A stretch of 45,653 bases of DNA from Gracilaria vermiculophylla (taxonomy: Eukaryota; Rhodophyta; Florideophyceae; Gracilariales; Gracilariaceae): contig JAHNZQ020000092.1 in NCBI GenBank assembly GCA_019155205.2, forward strand, positions 1,319,692 to 1,365,344. The letters are read 5' to 3'. The position numbers and the translations under genes are program-made. The first letter of the stretch is position 1. The number at the start of each line of letters is the position of its first letter. The notes under the pieces were generated by a model that worked only from the letters and a program-made list of their open reading frames with translations, was not told the origin of the DNA and did no database searches. This document shows, in pieces, positions 1-14,211 of the stretch.

Positions 1-27
1 GTGAGCCGGGGAATGTCGGTTGGGAGC

Positions 28-58
<31 letters not shown>

Positions 59-133
59 TGGGGGGCAAGGGGGGGGGGGGGGGGGGGGGGAAGGGGGGGG
101 GGGTGGGGGGGGGGGGGGGGGGGGGGGGGAAAA

Positions 134-169
<36 letters not shown>

Positions 170-191
170 GGGGGGGGGGGGGGGGGGGGGA
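28..191. repeat. near-pure poly-G tract
   Basis: About 160 bases are almost exclusively G on the + strand, broken only by isolated T, A or short A runs. The tract lies roughly 490 bp upstream of the XRN1 start codon. Long glycine ORFs across it are translation of low-complexity DNA, not genes. It could form G-quadruplexes if real, or be a badly resolved homopolymer in the assembly. Confidence 0.9.
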
Positions 192-683
192 GGGGGATGG
201 GGGCAAGCGCGGGAGATTCGGAAGGGTGACGGCGGCGCGGCGAAACAGAGTGACGGCGGAGCGCGGCGCGTCGGTGGAGGTGGCGCCGCGCGGCGGAGAG
301 GCGCAGGCGCGGAGGCGGCGCCGCGTGCCACACCAACGCCCGAAGCAGAAGCGCAGCCAAATCAGCGGCGCGGCGCGCCAAAATGCGACTCTTGGCGGCG
401 CGCATGATTTGGCGTGATTTGGCGCCGCGCGGCGTGGCCACGTGGGCGCGTGGCGCGGTGCGCGCGCGCGCTGTACAGTGGCGTGCCTCGCTGACGTGCT
501 GCGCGTGCGGCCGCGCGCGGCTGCTGAGCGCGTGCTTTGGTCGGCGTGCGCGGTGCGCGCCGCGCACCGTTGCACGCCGACACCGTAACGCCGCCCCCCC
601 CCGTAGCCGTCTTTTCTGCGCCCCGGCCTGTCTCCCCGCGGTCGGCGCATCTCAGTGCGAGCGCGCCTCGTCTGCACGTCGTC
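192..683 (+). promoter_or_regulatory. CpG-rich 5' flank of XRN1
   Basis: This stretch is very GC- and CpG-rich with many GCGCG runs and no convincing protein gene; the overlapping ORFs on both strands are compositional. It is where the promoter and 5' UTR of XRN1 must lie. A CACGTG core occurs at 439-444. No TATA box is obvious. Confidence 0.5.
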
Positions 684-3600
684 ATGGGTACGTTGCCTCG
701 CCTTCGCGCGCTTCCCGCGCTTCGCGCGCCTCGCGCGCTTGCACCCCGCGACCCCTCTTTCTGACCCTCGACCTCCGTGTTCCTCCCCAGGTGTTCCCAA
801 GTTCTACCGCTACATCAGCGAGCGTTTTCCGCTCATCAATGTGTCGCTTAAAACCAGCCAGGCCCCCCACATTGACAACCTCTACCTCGATATGAACGGT
901 ATCATCCACAATTGCGCCCGTTCATCGCCCGGCAACGGCGGAATTGACACCAAGCGCTACCACTCCGCCACCCCCCATGGCGTCAAGAGCATGCACCAAA
1001 TCTTCACCGACGTCTTCAAGTACATTGACAACATAATCTCATTGCTCCCTCCGCGTCGTATGCTCTACATGGCCATCGACGGCGTCGCACCGCGCGCAAA
1101 GATGAACCAACAGCGCTCAAGACGCTTTCGTTCGGCAAAAGAGCGTGCCGACGAACACCACCGTCTCATGGACGAGGACCCGCTCTACGCCGCAGCCGAC
1201 CTGGATCCGTTTGACTCAAATTGCATCACCCCAGGAACCCACTTCATGCACCACCTCACCCTTGCGCTCAAGTACTTCGTAGCCAACAAGATAACAACCG
1301 ATTCCGTGTGGGGCAACATCCGCGTCGTTCTATCGGGCGCCGAAGCACCCGGAGAGGGCGAGCACAAGATCATGGAGTACATTCGTGCTCTGCGCGAATC
1401 GGGTCACATGCCCCCAAATACCCGCCACTGCGTGTACGGATTGGACGCCGACCTCATTATGCTCGCGCTCGTCACGCATGAGCCGCATTTTTTTATTCTG
1501 CGCGAGAAAGTCGACTACACGTTCTGGCGCAAGAAGAGTGGACCTCGTCTCGCTACTACGTTGGACATGACCGTGTTTGGCGAGTTCGAGCTGCTCTCCA
1601 TTGGTGTATTACGCGAGTACCTTGTTGAAGACTTGGGTGCCGATAACAACAGCAAACTACCTTTTTTCGATGTGGAACGTTTAACTGATGATTTTGTTTT
1701 CATTCTTATGCTTATTGGAAATGATTTCTTACCTAACTTACCAACTTTGGACATTGCTGACGGAACGCTTGATGTTCTCCTTCACTTGTATAGACGCGTT
1801 CTTCCCATTTTCGGCGGCTACCTCACTTATCAAGGCACCATTATTCCCCACAGGCTCGAGTTCTTCATGGCAAAACTCAGTCTTTTAGAACATGATGTTC
1901 TCAAGGCCAAGAAAGAAATGGAATCCAAGTCTACGGAGTCGAGGGGGAGAAGAGCTGCCTTTCGCGGAAAAACGTTTGCAAACGTAGACCTCGACATTCT
2001 ATTTGGCTTTAGTCTCATGGATCCAAGCATTTTGCAGGAGCCTTTCACGCCAGCCATGCTTCGTGCGGAATCAGAATCTCTGCGGGAGAGATTGAGAGCG
2101 ACCAGGCTCCCGCAGATGAAGGAAGCATATTACGCCTCCAAGTTTGGCAAATCGATGACTGCTGATAAGCTATCCAAGGTTACTCAGCACTACGTTGAGG
2201 GCATTTCATGGACTTTGAAGTACTACACTGAGGGATGTCGTATGTGGCGATGGTTTTATCCATATCATTATGCCCCGTTAGCATCTGATGTTGTTGACAT
2301 TGCGGATGTACTGCAGGCATTTGACAGTAACATAACGCGCCAAAAACCTTTCCGGCCTTTCGAACAATTGATGTCTGTTCTGCCTCCGAAATCGGCATGG
2401 TGCTTGCCTAAACCATATCGGCAGCTAATGACCAATGCAGCGTCCCCAATTCGCGAGTTTTATCCAAGTTCTTTTGAAACAGACATGAATGGAAAGCGGA
2501 ATGACTGGGAGGCTGTTGTCTTACTTCCTTTTGTTGACGAAGAGAGGCTGCTGGCTGCCATCCGGACGGTTCCACATTCTGAAGTTAGCGAAGAGGAGAG
2601 AAATCGCAATGAACTGGGTCCATCTTTGGTTTACACCTGTTCGAGTTCTCCTGTTGAGCACGTTCTCTCTCCGTTCGGGAATCGACTTCCGTCATTTACT
2701 AGTATGGCCTCGTATGCCAAACTGGAACTTCCTCCTATTCAAGAGGGATGCCCGTTCTCCGCACGACTTTTGCAAGGAACGAAGATGCCGTATTCTAGTA
2801 AACATTTGGCTGACCTTCCGAGTCTCCGGCGAATGGATTATAGCAGCCGGTTGGAAGCAATGGCGGTGAACGTGTTCGGCATGTCAAGCAAATCTGAATC
2901 TATCGTCTTAGTGATCGGCTTCGAAATGAACGAGGAAGATGTACTAGATGACGCGATGCGCCGCTGTTCGTCTTTGTCGAGCGTGCAAGACAGTGACATT
3001 GCGCCTGGATGCCCTGTATGGTTTGGATACCCGTGGCGATCACCCGGTTTTGTCGAAACAATCGCGAATTCAGACACAACTCGCAAAATTGTTTCCCAGC
3101 CCAAGGCGTTTCGCAAGCATTCTTCGACAGCACACATCGAAGCTTATCCAACGAACAAGGGTAAGTTCTCTACAGACATGAGCATGCTGGTCGGTGAACT
3201 ATTTCAGAAGAAGGCTGTTATGATTTCAGCGCCAAAGGAGATCATTGGGGTGAAGAGAGTGAAGCCCGAAAGTAATGTTCACTACGAAGTGCCAGATAAG
3301 GTGATTTTATGCCATGATCAATTTGTTCAGCGACGCGTCGGCGTCGCATCTCGCATGCACGCTGAAGGGCAATTGAAGAGGCTGGAAAAGAACCAAGTGG
3401 TTCTGTACATAGGCCTTGGCCCGCACTTTGGGTGCTTGTGTACCGCTCTTTGTAACACCGGGCCCGAAACTGTATCGGTGAAGTTCACCCGATCTGAAGC
3501 TTCTGCCAAAGAAGCTGCCTTTGGATATCGTATAGTTGGAGTCGCCGATCGTGCTCGTCGCTGGTTTACGACGTCCAAATTGGCGGGTACTGTCGGATTG

Positions 3601-5478
3601 AAGCCGTCTGTGGTCGATGCTGTTCTTGGTTCTCTGCGAGTTAGTCTAAGCTCCTCGAAGGAAGAAATTGACCTTGGACTGGGAATCAAGTACATTGCTC
3701 GAGGACTGATTGTCCCCGGTTACGCTAGGAAAGATGAAAAAGGGATCTTTGTGTTTTCGGACTTGTGCATTGATGTATTGAAGAGGTATCATGCCGCTTT
3801 TCCGCAGCTGTTTAAAGCAATTGAAGAAAAGAGAGCTGAAGAGAATGCAAGCGGTGGCAGTCGGGGAAAGGGAAGTGTTATTTATCACGCTAAAGATGCG
3901 TTTAGAGGATTACCGAATCCCGATGGACTTGTAAGAGCTGCTGCTACCTGGATTTCGGTTCAGGACGTTGCTCAACAACCTCTTGTATCCGCTTCGGCAC
4001 AGGTACTGTCAGCCCCGGTTGTCGAGGACCTGGAAAGACATTGTCGGATTGTTCTTGCTTTGCAAGACGAATATGAAAAGAGCGTGAATAGAGGGAAGGA
4101 TGCACAGTGTATCAAAGACATTCCGCGAACCACGGTCATCACGGGTCTTGAAGATCCTACCGACTTGTCTGTGTTTGAGGCGGCTACTGGGTCGCCGTAT
4201 TTCACTCCGGTGCCAGTGGATGGGTATGGGTTGCGCTTGGGTGACAGAGTTGTCGTACGTACTCGAAAGGGCTGTGTGCCGTTTGGACTGAGAGGAACAG
4301 TCGTTGGTATTCATCGGAAGGAAGGGAGCCCAGTGCTCCCTGGCTCTGCTTCCGAACAGGACGAAGTTCCATCCACTTCGTCTCTCGTCGAAGTCGTTTT
4401 CGATGAAGGCTTCATAAGTGGGGGTAGCTTAAGCGGCAGGTGTAGTGATGGACGTGGGAAAGCTGTCCCTGCGCATCACCTGCTGATTATTCGACCAGAT
4501 CGGGACAATGAATATTACTCGCTACACTATGCCAGAATGGCCGCTAAAGTTGGTCAACTTAAGGAGGCAGACGAAGATAGGGATGAAAGTTTGCTCCGTC
4601 GAAAAGCTATTGCTTCTGCCGCCGCTACTTTCTGCACGGAGAACTTGAATGCGAAGAATGATGGTGCGCAGAAACGCTCCCTTGCACGCTTAAAGGACAG
4701 TCCGTCACGCGATCACCCTGCGGGAAGTTCTTCTGTCGCTGTCGTGGCGCATCCAAAAAGCCCGTCAGAAAACGTGCCAGGACCGCCGAAGAAGCCTGCA
4801 GGCGCGCCTCCTCAGGGTGCGAAGTTCTCGAAACCCACTGTAGCTTCTCCGGTCCGCGAAGATCAATTGCCTTTGCCGAAATTCATTCAGCGGAGGAGAG
4901 GAGGTCCTCACCCAGAAAGGGGTTGCGAAATTGTGGGTGGATTTGGAAGGGGTCGCGGAACTGTGGGTGGTGTGGAAAGGGGTCGCGAAGCTGTGGGTGG
5001 TGTGGAAAGGGGTCGCGAAGCTGTGGGTGGTGTGGAAAGGGGTCGCAAAACTGTGGGTGGTGTGGAAAGGGGTCGCAAAACTGTGGGTGGAGTGGAAAGG
5101 GGTCGCGAACCCAGGGGTGGTGTGGAACGAGGTCGCGAAATTAGGGGTGGTGTGGAAAGGGGTCGTGAAAGTGGAGGTGGTGTGGAAAGGGGTCGCAAGG
5201 AACACAAATTGCCGAATGGGAACTCAAAATCGCAAGCAGTCGGCGAAGAGGTATCATCAGCTGAAGAAATTCAGCAGCGTGTTCTCAAAGCTCTTTTGCG
5301 ATCCGAGAGTGAACAAGCCATGCGTCGGCGTGGGGCGTACAGAGAGAGAACAAGGAAGCAAAACAAAAAGACGAGAGCGGCACAGGACCCCTCAGGAGCG
5401 CCCGTAGATCCTGAGGACGAACTTGCTTTGAAGTGGAATGCGATTCAAGAGGAGGTTGAAAGGAAAAAGAAACCGTGA
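684..5478 (+). CDS. XRN1: 5'-3' exoribonuclease XRN1 (spliced)
   Basis: Cytoplasmic 5'-3' exoribonuclease that degrades decapped mRNA. The model is join(684..687,791..5478), 1563 aa: ATG G, an intron, then GT GTT CCC AAG, which restores the family's invariant N-terminus MGVPKFYR. The XRN_N domain follows, with the acidic active-site motif YLDMNG (Asp35), the GEGEHKIM segment, LDADLIML (about residues 219-226) and IGNDFLP. A WFYPYHYAPLASD block marks the second conserved region. The length, and the lack of a CCHC zinc knuckle in the catalytic part, argue for the XRN1 rather than the shorter nuclear XRN2/Rat1 class. The C-terminus carries a ten-residue RG-type tandem repeat and a basic tail. 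Codon usage is strongly C/G-ending up to about 1640 and then turns A/T-ending. An unspliced start at an upstream in-frame ATG (655) would add non-homologous residues and was not used. Confidence 0.95.
688..790 (+). other. XRN1: spliceosomal intron 1 of XRN1 (103 bp)
   Basis: The donor is GTACGT directly after ATGG and the acceptor is CCCCAG before GTGTTCCC. Splicing rebuilds the conserved MGVPKFYR start. A branch-point-like CTGAC lies at 761-765, 26 nt before the acceptor, followed by a pyrimidine-rich tract. Four near-identical 9-bp units of the CTTCGCGCG type fill 702-737. Confidence 0.93.
4921..5196 (+). repeat. 30-bp in-frame tandem repeat in XRN1
   Basis: Nine copies of a 30-bp unit, plus a 6-bp partial, start at 4921 and encode the ten-residue consensus GR-E-AVGGVER with drift at a few positions. 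The copies between 4951 and 5100 are nearly identical, so the array expanded recently. ORFs on the other strand across it (FATPFHTTHS-like) are shadows of the repeat. Confidence 0.95.
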
Positions 5479-7341
5479 TTGTTGAACTAACTCCTTGACA
5501 TATATGTATAGAATTCGTATATCTTGTCTAACTTGGAAAGTTTGAACACTAACTGCGTTTGCACAGAATGTGTCCTATATGGCATACATATCGGCGAAAT
5601 CCAACCTATCGGAAGCCCAAGTCGGCAGAGATAGGAAGATGAGTACGAAGGGTACATAAAGAACATGGATACCTGGTAATGATGCAGTAGGGTGCCGATA
5701 ACGGGCAAGTCGTGGAAAATGCGAAATAAAAGCAAGCACCTGTCATGAAAGTGCTCGATGAAATTAATAATGAGTCGTTTTGCGGAACTGCTGCAGCTTC
5801 AACGGTAGAGATGAGTATGATAAGATTTGAAAGACGGTACACCGGTATGGAAGACAAATTAAAAAATCACGTTTTTTAGCTGCCACAAGCCGTTTCAAAC
5901 TGATAAGTAGGCGGACCCCCTTCAAATGCGTAAATTTGAACGGTTTTCAAGCCTTTTGCGCTCTATTACGATCACTTGTCCATTTTTATTTCTTTCTGAT
6001 TTGTGCATTCCGATCAAGAACCAGTGTTGCACTGGGAAGCTCGTATGCGTACAATATCTTTTTCAGGAATATTTTGTGCATGTGTTATATGTCACAGATT
6101 GGAATACACACTCTGCAACATTTTCAAGCTACAGGACTGTTGTAATGCTTGGGCATTAATTTGATTACAGAAAACACATATTAGTGTTGACATTATACGG
6201 TTTGTGGCCATATTGAACACGTTTTGGCTGTTTTCAACGTTGAAAATAGGTTTTTAATAGTTGGGCGAATACTCGTGGTAATTTTTGAAAAAAAGGGGCA
6301 TCACGCATGTGAACAATACGTTTCGCATTATGGATGTTGCGGCACAAAACTGAATGTTCACACAGGACCCATGTTTTCGCTGCGACATTTGTTCTCACCC
6401 CTTCAAGACATTTTCTCTCCCTCAGCGTCACCAGTGTGTTATACCTGGCGTCAAAGTTCCAAACTTGTCAACAAATGGGAACTAGCTTCGTTGAATACAC
6501 ACCCTCTTTTCGCACGCAACTGAGACTGCCCCAAACCGTTTTCGCGTTCCATGGCTTCGGAATCGCAGGCCATGCAGAGGGCAATGTGTTTATCTGAATT
6601 TTCTGAAAAGGATCACGGTTTTCCACAGAATTTCAAGGTTTTCCAGCACACGGCTCAGCCGGGCTAAACTTTTCATGTTTCGGCCGTCACGTGAGGGGTG
6701 GTGAGAAAACCTTTCATTTCAGAAAAACAGGGTGCAGGCCCGAACATACTTTATGAGCACACTATATCTTTTTGAAACGAAAAATCTACTTACAGAGTTT
6801 CCCCCCTCAATGAGCGTCAAACTGCAGGCGTACGTTGTGATTCGACTCATTCTGGACGTAGCGAATAAACCTTACACTACTTCTGCAAAAATGGTACAAC
6901 CCATGCAGCACATCGAGCGTGCATACGAGGATAGATCGCATCTCAAGAACGGCTTTGAGCCATGTTGACGCCGCAACAAATGGCCACACATTTGCAGCAA
7001 GATCAAGTACAAGCGTACATAGCGCGCTAAACATGAAACGTGTGACACCTGTGTGTGAGAGGCACACTATTATTTCACGATCCAAATATTTGATCCTGCT
7101 CTTTTTCCGATGCCACCCGCGCGGCCCCCTCTGGTGCTCAAGTTTAACGTGCCGGTGAGCGTCGACATGTGAGGCTGTTGCGCAGAGCTTCCAGTTGCAT
7201 CCGCCACTCTCCCGTGTCGCGCTCCGCCCTAACGTTGCACAATCTCTCCGTGCCAACTCTTGTACTAACACACCCTTGAGCATTGGTCTCACACACAGCT
7301 ATAGTCAACGCTTGTTGTCCCACAATCTCCCTCCCAGCGCA
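5479..7341. other. intergenic region, XRN1 to AT-hook gene
   Basis: About 1.9 kb with no recognisable gene. A possible AATAAA polyadenylation signal lies at 5725-5730, about 250 bp past the XRN1 stop. An 8-bp palindrome TCACGTGA (G-box type) lies at 6687-6694 in the presumed upstream region of the next gene. The pyrimidine-rich stretch 7195-7341 looks like its 5' UTR. Short ORFs here match nothing I recognise. Confidence 0.5.
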
Positions 7342-9048
7342 ATGGGCAGCTCTCGCAAGATACTCACGACGTCCACATCAGTACAAATGGCTCCCGATAT
7401 TCAAACCCCACGCTGGTGCAAGTACAATCCTGACGATGATTCTGACAGCGAAACCTCACCAGCCCTCCCTCCTTTTGATGCTTCGGAGTCTAATTACGTT
7501 CGTCTTCATCAGGAACGCGCTGATTACGAGCGCGAAAGATGGCAAAAATCCGAAGGCCCTATCTCTACTCCTCGGCGTAAAGCTTCCAAGAAAATCAGGC
7601 CAATCTTTCCCACTCCACAGCAGTGTGCTTATTATCTGCATACCGCGTTGGCAAACATCAGTGGCTCTAGAAAACCAAACCATCCTCAAAAGAAGCAAAT
7701 TCCATCTGAACACAAAGCGATCATCCGCGCCCTAGCCAGCGTAGAAGAGGTGCTAAACTCTCAAATTCAACATCTGAGCCAGCACTTCGCTACCTCAAAT
7801 CCGGCTTCTGGAAAGGAAAAGAGATACCCACTGCATCCTTCTCCTCAACGAAACCACTCAGCCCCGTTTTCCCCCACCGTTGAATCTGGGCTCAACTTTC
7901 TTTTTCATATCACCGCGACCTTTTCTGCACTTGCGAGTCCAATGCTGACGGAGCTCACAAACGCTGCTAAACAGCTGGATGCCGGGTTTAAGCCCAACGC
8001 CCCAAACCCTACTTTTGCAGCACTTAACAAGCACTTTAACGGAAACAATTCGGATGCTTCCAATGGCCCTGAAAACCGACCACTTACTTCTGCAAATGGA
8101 ACACGCGCAAAGCCGACTATGTCTGATCTCGCCGCAGAGATACGGCGTTTAATCCCAGAGCAATATACTTTCTTGAAGGCTAACTTCACTTTGAATCCCA
8201 ATTATCGCCTTGAGGGCTCGAACCGATCGTTGGCCGAGATAGGCGCAAGCTGTGAAGATGCAGAGAGATTCCGGCCTCGAACGCCGCCACCATCACCACC
8301 CACTCAAGTCGCCAAGCGTCCCCGTGCATCGGGGGTGAACGCAAAATCGACTGTTGGAAAAAGCGCGCGGAAAGGCAAAAGAGGAAGGCCGTCGTCGGCG
8401 ACAACCAAAGCACGGCGTAATCGATGTTCGAGTCCTTTGCGGATGTTGGATGGGTGTTCCTTTGAGGCGCCTTTGACGAAACGGCCCAGGCAAGAAACGG
8501 TGTCGATCACTCTCCCCCCCACACCGCGCGCCCCCAAAGCTGCATCGCCACCTTTGCGTTCCCTGCCCGCGGTATCTGACGTACGTGAGCCCAACAGAGC
8601 GGCAGCAGGCCCTTCCTCGACGTCCGGGTACACTCAAAGGCAGAAGAACGTTGCGATGGGCAGCTCATCTGCTGTTGCTCCGTCGCCACAAAATGGCCAT
8701 CAAAATTGTGGAATGAAAGATGGCACTTTTGCTCCCGCTATGTTTCAGGTACCATCTGATGCGCGACAAAAGTTGCGGGAGAACGTGAAGCGGCGGCTGC
8801 CAGACGTACGGACAGAGGAGGACGAGTACGGATTGCATGCCTATGCATTAGAAGACGACGAATACGAACAGTCGTTGAGCTCTGCGTCGTCCCGTTCTGA
8901 TAGCATTTCTATTTCGCCTTCGACGTTTGACGCACATGGCGACGCCGACGTGTGCAAGACAAGGCAGCGGATAACATTTCACCAAGTAGTTGACGTAGAT
9001 GAGCCTGACGTTGTGGAGCAACCCACTGTGGTAGATCTTGACGCTTAA
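7342..9048 (+). CDS. uncharacterised protein with AT-hook
   Basis: Not recognised as a named family. From ATG 7342 it is 568 aa; the frame stays open upstream to ATG 7195, but those 49 residues are encoded by pyrimidine-rich, UTR-like DNA, so the later start is preferred. ATG 7387 (MAPDIQTPRW) is another option. The N-terminal third holds a segment that may be helical (QQCAYYLHTALANIS, then LASVEEVLNSQIQHL). Mid-protein there is a basic Pro/Ser region with an AT-hook core KRGRP at residues 346-350, flanked by NLS-like clusters. The C-terminus is acidic and serine-rich (EDDEYEQSLSS). This fits a nuclear DNA- or chromatin-associated protein, by inference only. It is intronless and continuous, with codon use like its neighbours. 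Confidence 0.75.
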   Translation: MGSSRKILTTSTSVQMAPDIQTPRWCKYNPDDDSDSETSPALPPFDASESNYVRLHQERADYERERWQKSEGPISTPRRKASKKIRPIFPTPQQCAYYLHTALANISGSRKPNHPQKKQIPSEHKAIIRALASVEEVLNSQIQHLSQHFATSNPASGKEKRYPLHPSPQRNHSAPFSPTVESGLNFLFHITATFSALASPMLTELTNAAKQLDAGFKPNAPNPTFAALNKHFNGNNSDASNGPENRPLTSANGTRAKPTMSDLAAEIRRLIPEQYTFLKANFTLNPNYRLEGSNRSLAEIGASCEDAERFRPRTPPPSPPTQVAKRPRASGVNAKSTVGKSARKGKRGRPSSATTKARRNRCSSPLRMLDGCSFEAPLTKRPRQETVSITLPPTPRAPKAASPPLRSLPAVSDVREPNRAAAGPSSTSGYTQRQKNVAMGSSSAVAPSPQNGHQNCGMKDGTFAPAMFQVPSDARQKLRENVKRRLPDVRTEEDEYGLHAYALEDDEYEQSLSSASSRSDSISISPSTFDAHGDADVCKTRQRITFHQVVDVDEPDVVEQPTVVDLDA

Positions 9049-12382
<3,334 letters not shown>

Positions 12383-13341
12383 GTAAGCGATTGGTGGAAA
12401 CTGGCGGATTCGTTTGGTGAAAGCTCATCTTTGCAGAAGCGGACTTTTACGGTTCCGCTGCATCGACTTTTTGGCCTAAGCGCGAGGCACGTTTTGCAAA
12501 GTTGTCCGCCTTATCTGTGCAGGACTTGTGCATGGCATAAACTTGTTGCAGCAATATCTTGCTCCGCGGCGCTAGTCATGGGCAGAACTCATCTTCTGCG
12601 AAGAAGTCCTCAAGGAAGTGGCCTTTGCGAATAATTAACCTTTCCGTGGAGGAAACCCTACAGAAACAGTGACGTCTACTTCTAGTATGGCGGTTCTTAT
12701 ACTTGACTTTTGCTCGTAAATGAATGTTGTTCTCTGACCTTGAGTGTAAACAAAGTGTGAGGGATTGTTTTCAGTTTTCACGGTGCAATCAACTCTAGTG
12801 GTGATTAGAGCGGAGTTGGGGTGCTTTGTTTGCGCCAAGACTACATCTTTGAATGAATCCTGGGAGTCGAGGTTGCCAGCCACCGAAGTTCATCATTGCG
12901 AAAAATGGTTTGCGCACATGTTAGTGAAGCGTGGTATGTGAAGAATATGGAGGCAGAGTCTGATTTGTTGCTCTGCTCAGAAGGGTAATAATCAAATGCG
13001 GAGACTTGTGCAACCGACTGGCAAGCGCATGGCCTGGGGCAACACAATCCGAAAGGAATGCGTAGCTGAGAAGCAGCGAGGAAGTCTATCTGCGCACGAC
13101 GTACACACCCTCTTTGTTTACGTTTACACACATATGCAACGTAACTGAGACGAACGAAAATAAGTCCCGAGACGAGCACGTGTACGGTCACCGACACCAC
13201 CAGTAGCAAAGTGTGAAGTACCGGTGGAAGCACGGTACGCGCATGTCTTCGCCACAGCTTGAATGGGAAAAGAAAGACGGTTATGAAAGGGCTGCCTGTT
13301 GGCGTTACAAACACGAAGCGCGCACAGTCTCGGCGTGAGCT
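12383..13341. other. intergenic region between convergent genes
   Basis: About 960 bp between the 3' ends of the DEAD-box gene (+) and the ELO gene (-). A 157-codon minus-strand ORF (12841-13314) with a hydrophobic stretch starts just 27 bp past the ELO stop; it matches nothing I recognise and most likely lies in the ELO 3' UTR. Nothing else is supported. Confidence 0.45.
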
Positions 13342-14211
13342 CTAGTTCTCCTTTTTCGCTTCGCGCCTGTCAGAGGCTGGAGATTGCCGCCCTTTGACGG
13401 TTCCCTTCATGTACGTTTGCAAGTAGAACTGGATGAACAGGAGCAGATAGGACGTCAAAATAGCCAAACCAACGAGCGCCCCTTTGGATGTTCCGAAGCA
13501 AACGTTCTCGTCGAAACCGGACAGAATGAACGTGGTGTACGCGTACCCGACGGCACTCACATCAATGATGAACTGCATAATTTGTAGCGTTGTGAGATGC
13601 TTTTTCCACCAGATGCGAATTCGCAGCGCTGACATGGCATAATAGTAGTACATGAGAACATGAACCCACAAGTTGATGACGATCGGCACCCACTGTGGGC
13701 TGGAGTGCTCAATCAGTTGATGCCATGTGAGGAACAGGGTTGCCGCGTGGTGGTACGCATGAAGAAACGCGATTGGCTTCTTTCGCAAAGCCAGTAAGAA
13801 GGTGTCGATGAATTCCCAAACCTTGAACAACATGTTAATATAGTAAATCATTTGCAGGTGGCCGTCTTCGTACATTCTGCGAGAGCACAACACTTGGTGG
13901 GGGGATAAACCCGACCTGTACGCTGCAACCAGCGCGAAGGTGAGCCAGGAGCCCAACAGAAAAGAAGCCATGCAAAGAGTAAAGTTATGAAAGAAAAGAA
14001 ACTCTGGGATGTCAAGCGGCTTCTTGGCGGACATCACTCGTTGGAGCGCGTAAACGATAGTGAAGTACACCACAATTGCCATGACCGGCCACTGCCATCT
14101 ACTGAAGGGGGTCATGCCGGGCTCAAACCGCCAGTCTGCAAGCCATGTTCTCAGCGTGTCGAGCTGCACAGCAGACATTTGGACTGGGTATTTGCTTGTC
14201 GGGGCTTTCAA
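13342..14211 (-). CDS. ELO-family very-long-chain fatty acid elongase
   Basis: ER membrane 3-ketoacyl-CoA synthase that condenses malonyl-CoA with acyl-CoA in chain elongation. The 289-aa protein has several hydrophobic helices, the KVWEFIDTFLLALRKK motif, the histidine box HAYHH at residues 151-155, and the NLWVHVLMYYYYAMSA motif of the family. LHAYHH resembles PUFA-type elongases (LHVYHH) more than the LHWFHH of saturated/monounsaturated types, but the residue five before the first His is Pro, where PUFA elongases usually have Gln, so substrate class is open. The last four residues KKEN fit a dilysine (KKXX) ER-retrieval signal. The start may instead be Met12 (14178). It is divergent from CCT1, sharing a 626-bp intergenic region. 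Confidence 0.92.
   Translation of the reverse strand: MKAPTSKYPVQMSAVQLDTLRTWLADWRFEPGMTPFSRWQWPVMAIVVYFTIVYALQRVMSAKKPLDIPEFLFFHNFTLCMASFLLGSWLTFALVAAYRSGLSPHQVLCSRRMYEDGHLQMIYYINMLFKVWEFIDTFLLALRKKPIAFLHAYHHAATLFLTWHQLIEHSSPQWVPIVINLWVHVLMYYYYAMSALRIRIWWKKHLTTLQIMQFIIDVSAVGYAYTTFILSGFDENVCFGTSKGALVGLAILTSYLLLFIQFYLQTYMKGTVKGRQSPASDRREAKKEN

Noticed and set aside
1..417. Long glycine-rich ORFs over the poly-G tract
   Set aside because: They are translation of a homopolymer followed by CpG-rich flank, with no protein features.
655..683. In-frame ATG at 655 as the XRN1 start
   Set aside because: It would replace the conserved MGVPKFYR N-terminus with translated intron; splicing at 688-790 is clearly better.
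4765..5205. Minus-strand FATPFHTTHS repeat ORF
   Set aside because: Antisense shadow of the XRN1 30-bp repeat.
6807..7292. 161-codon minus-strand ORF
   Set aside because: No recognisable domain and irregular composition; it overlaps the likely 5' UTR and promoter of the AT-hook gene.
12841..13314. 157-codon minus-strand ORF with a hydrophobic segment
   Set aside because: It lies directly after the ELO stop in its probable 3' UTR and matches nothing known; possible but unsupported.
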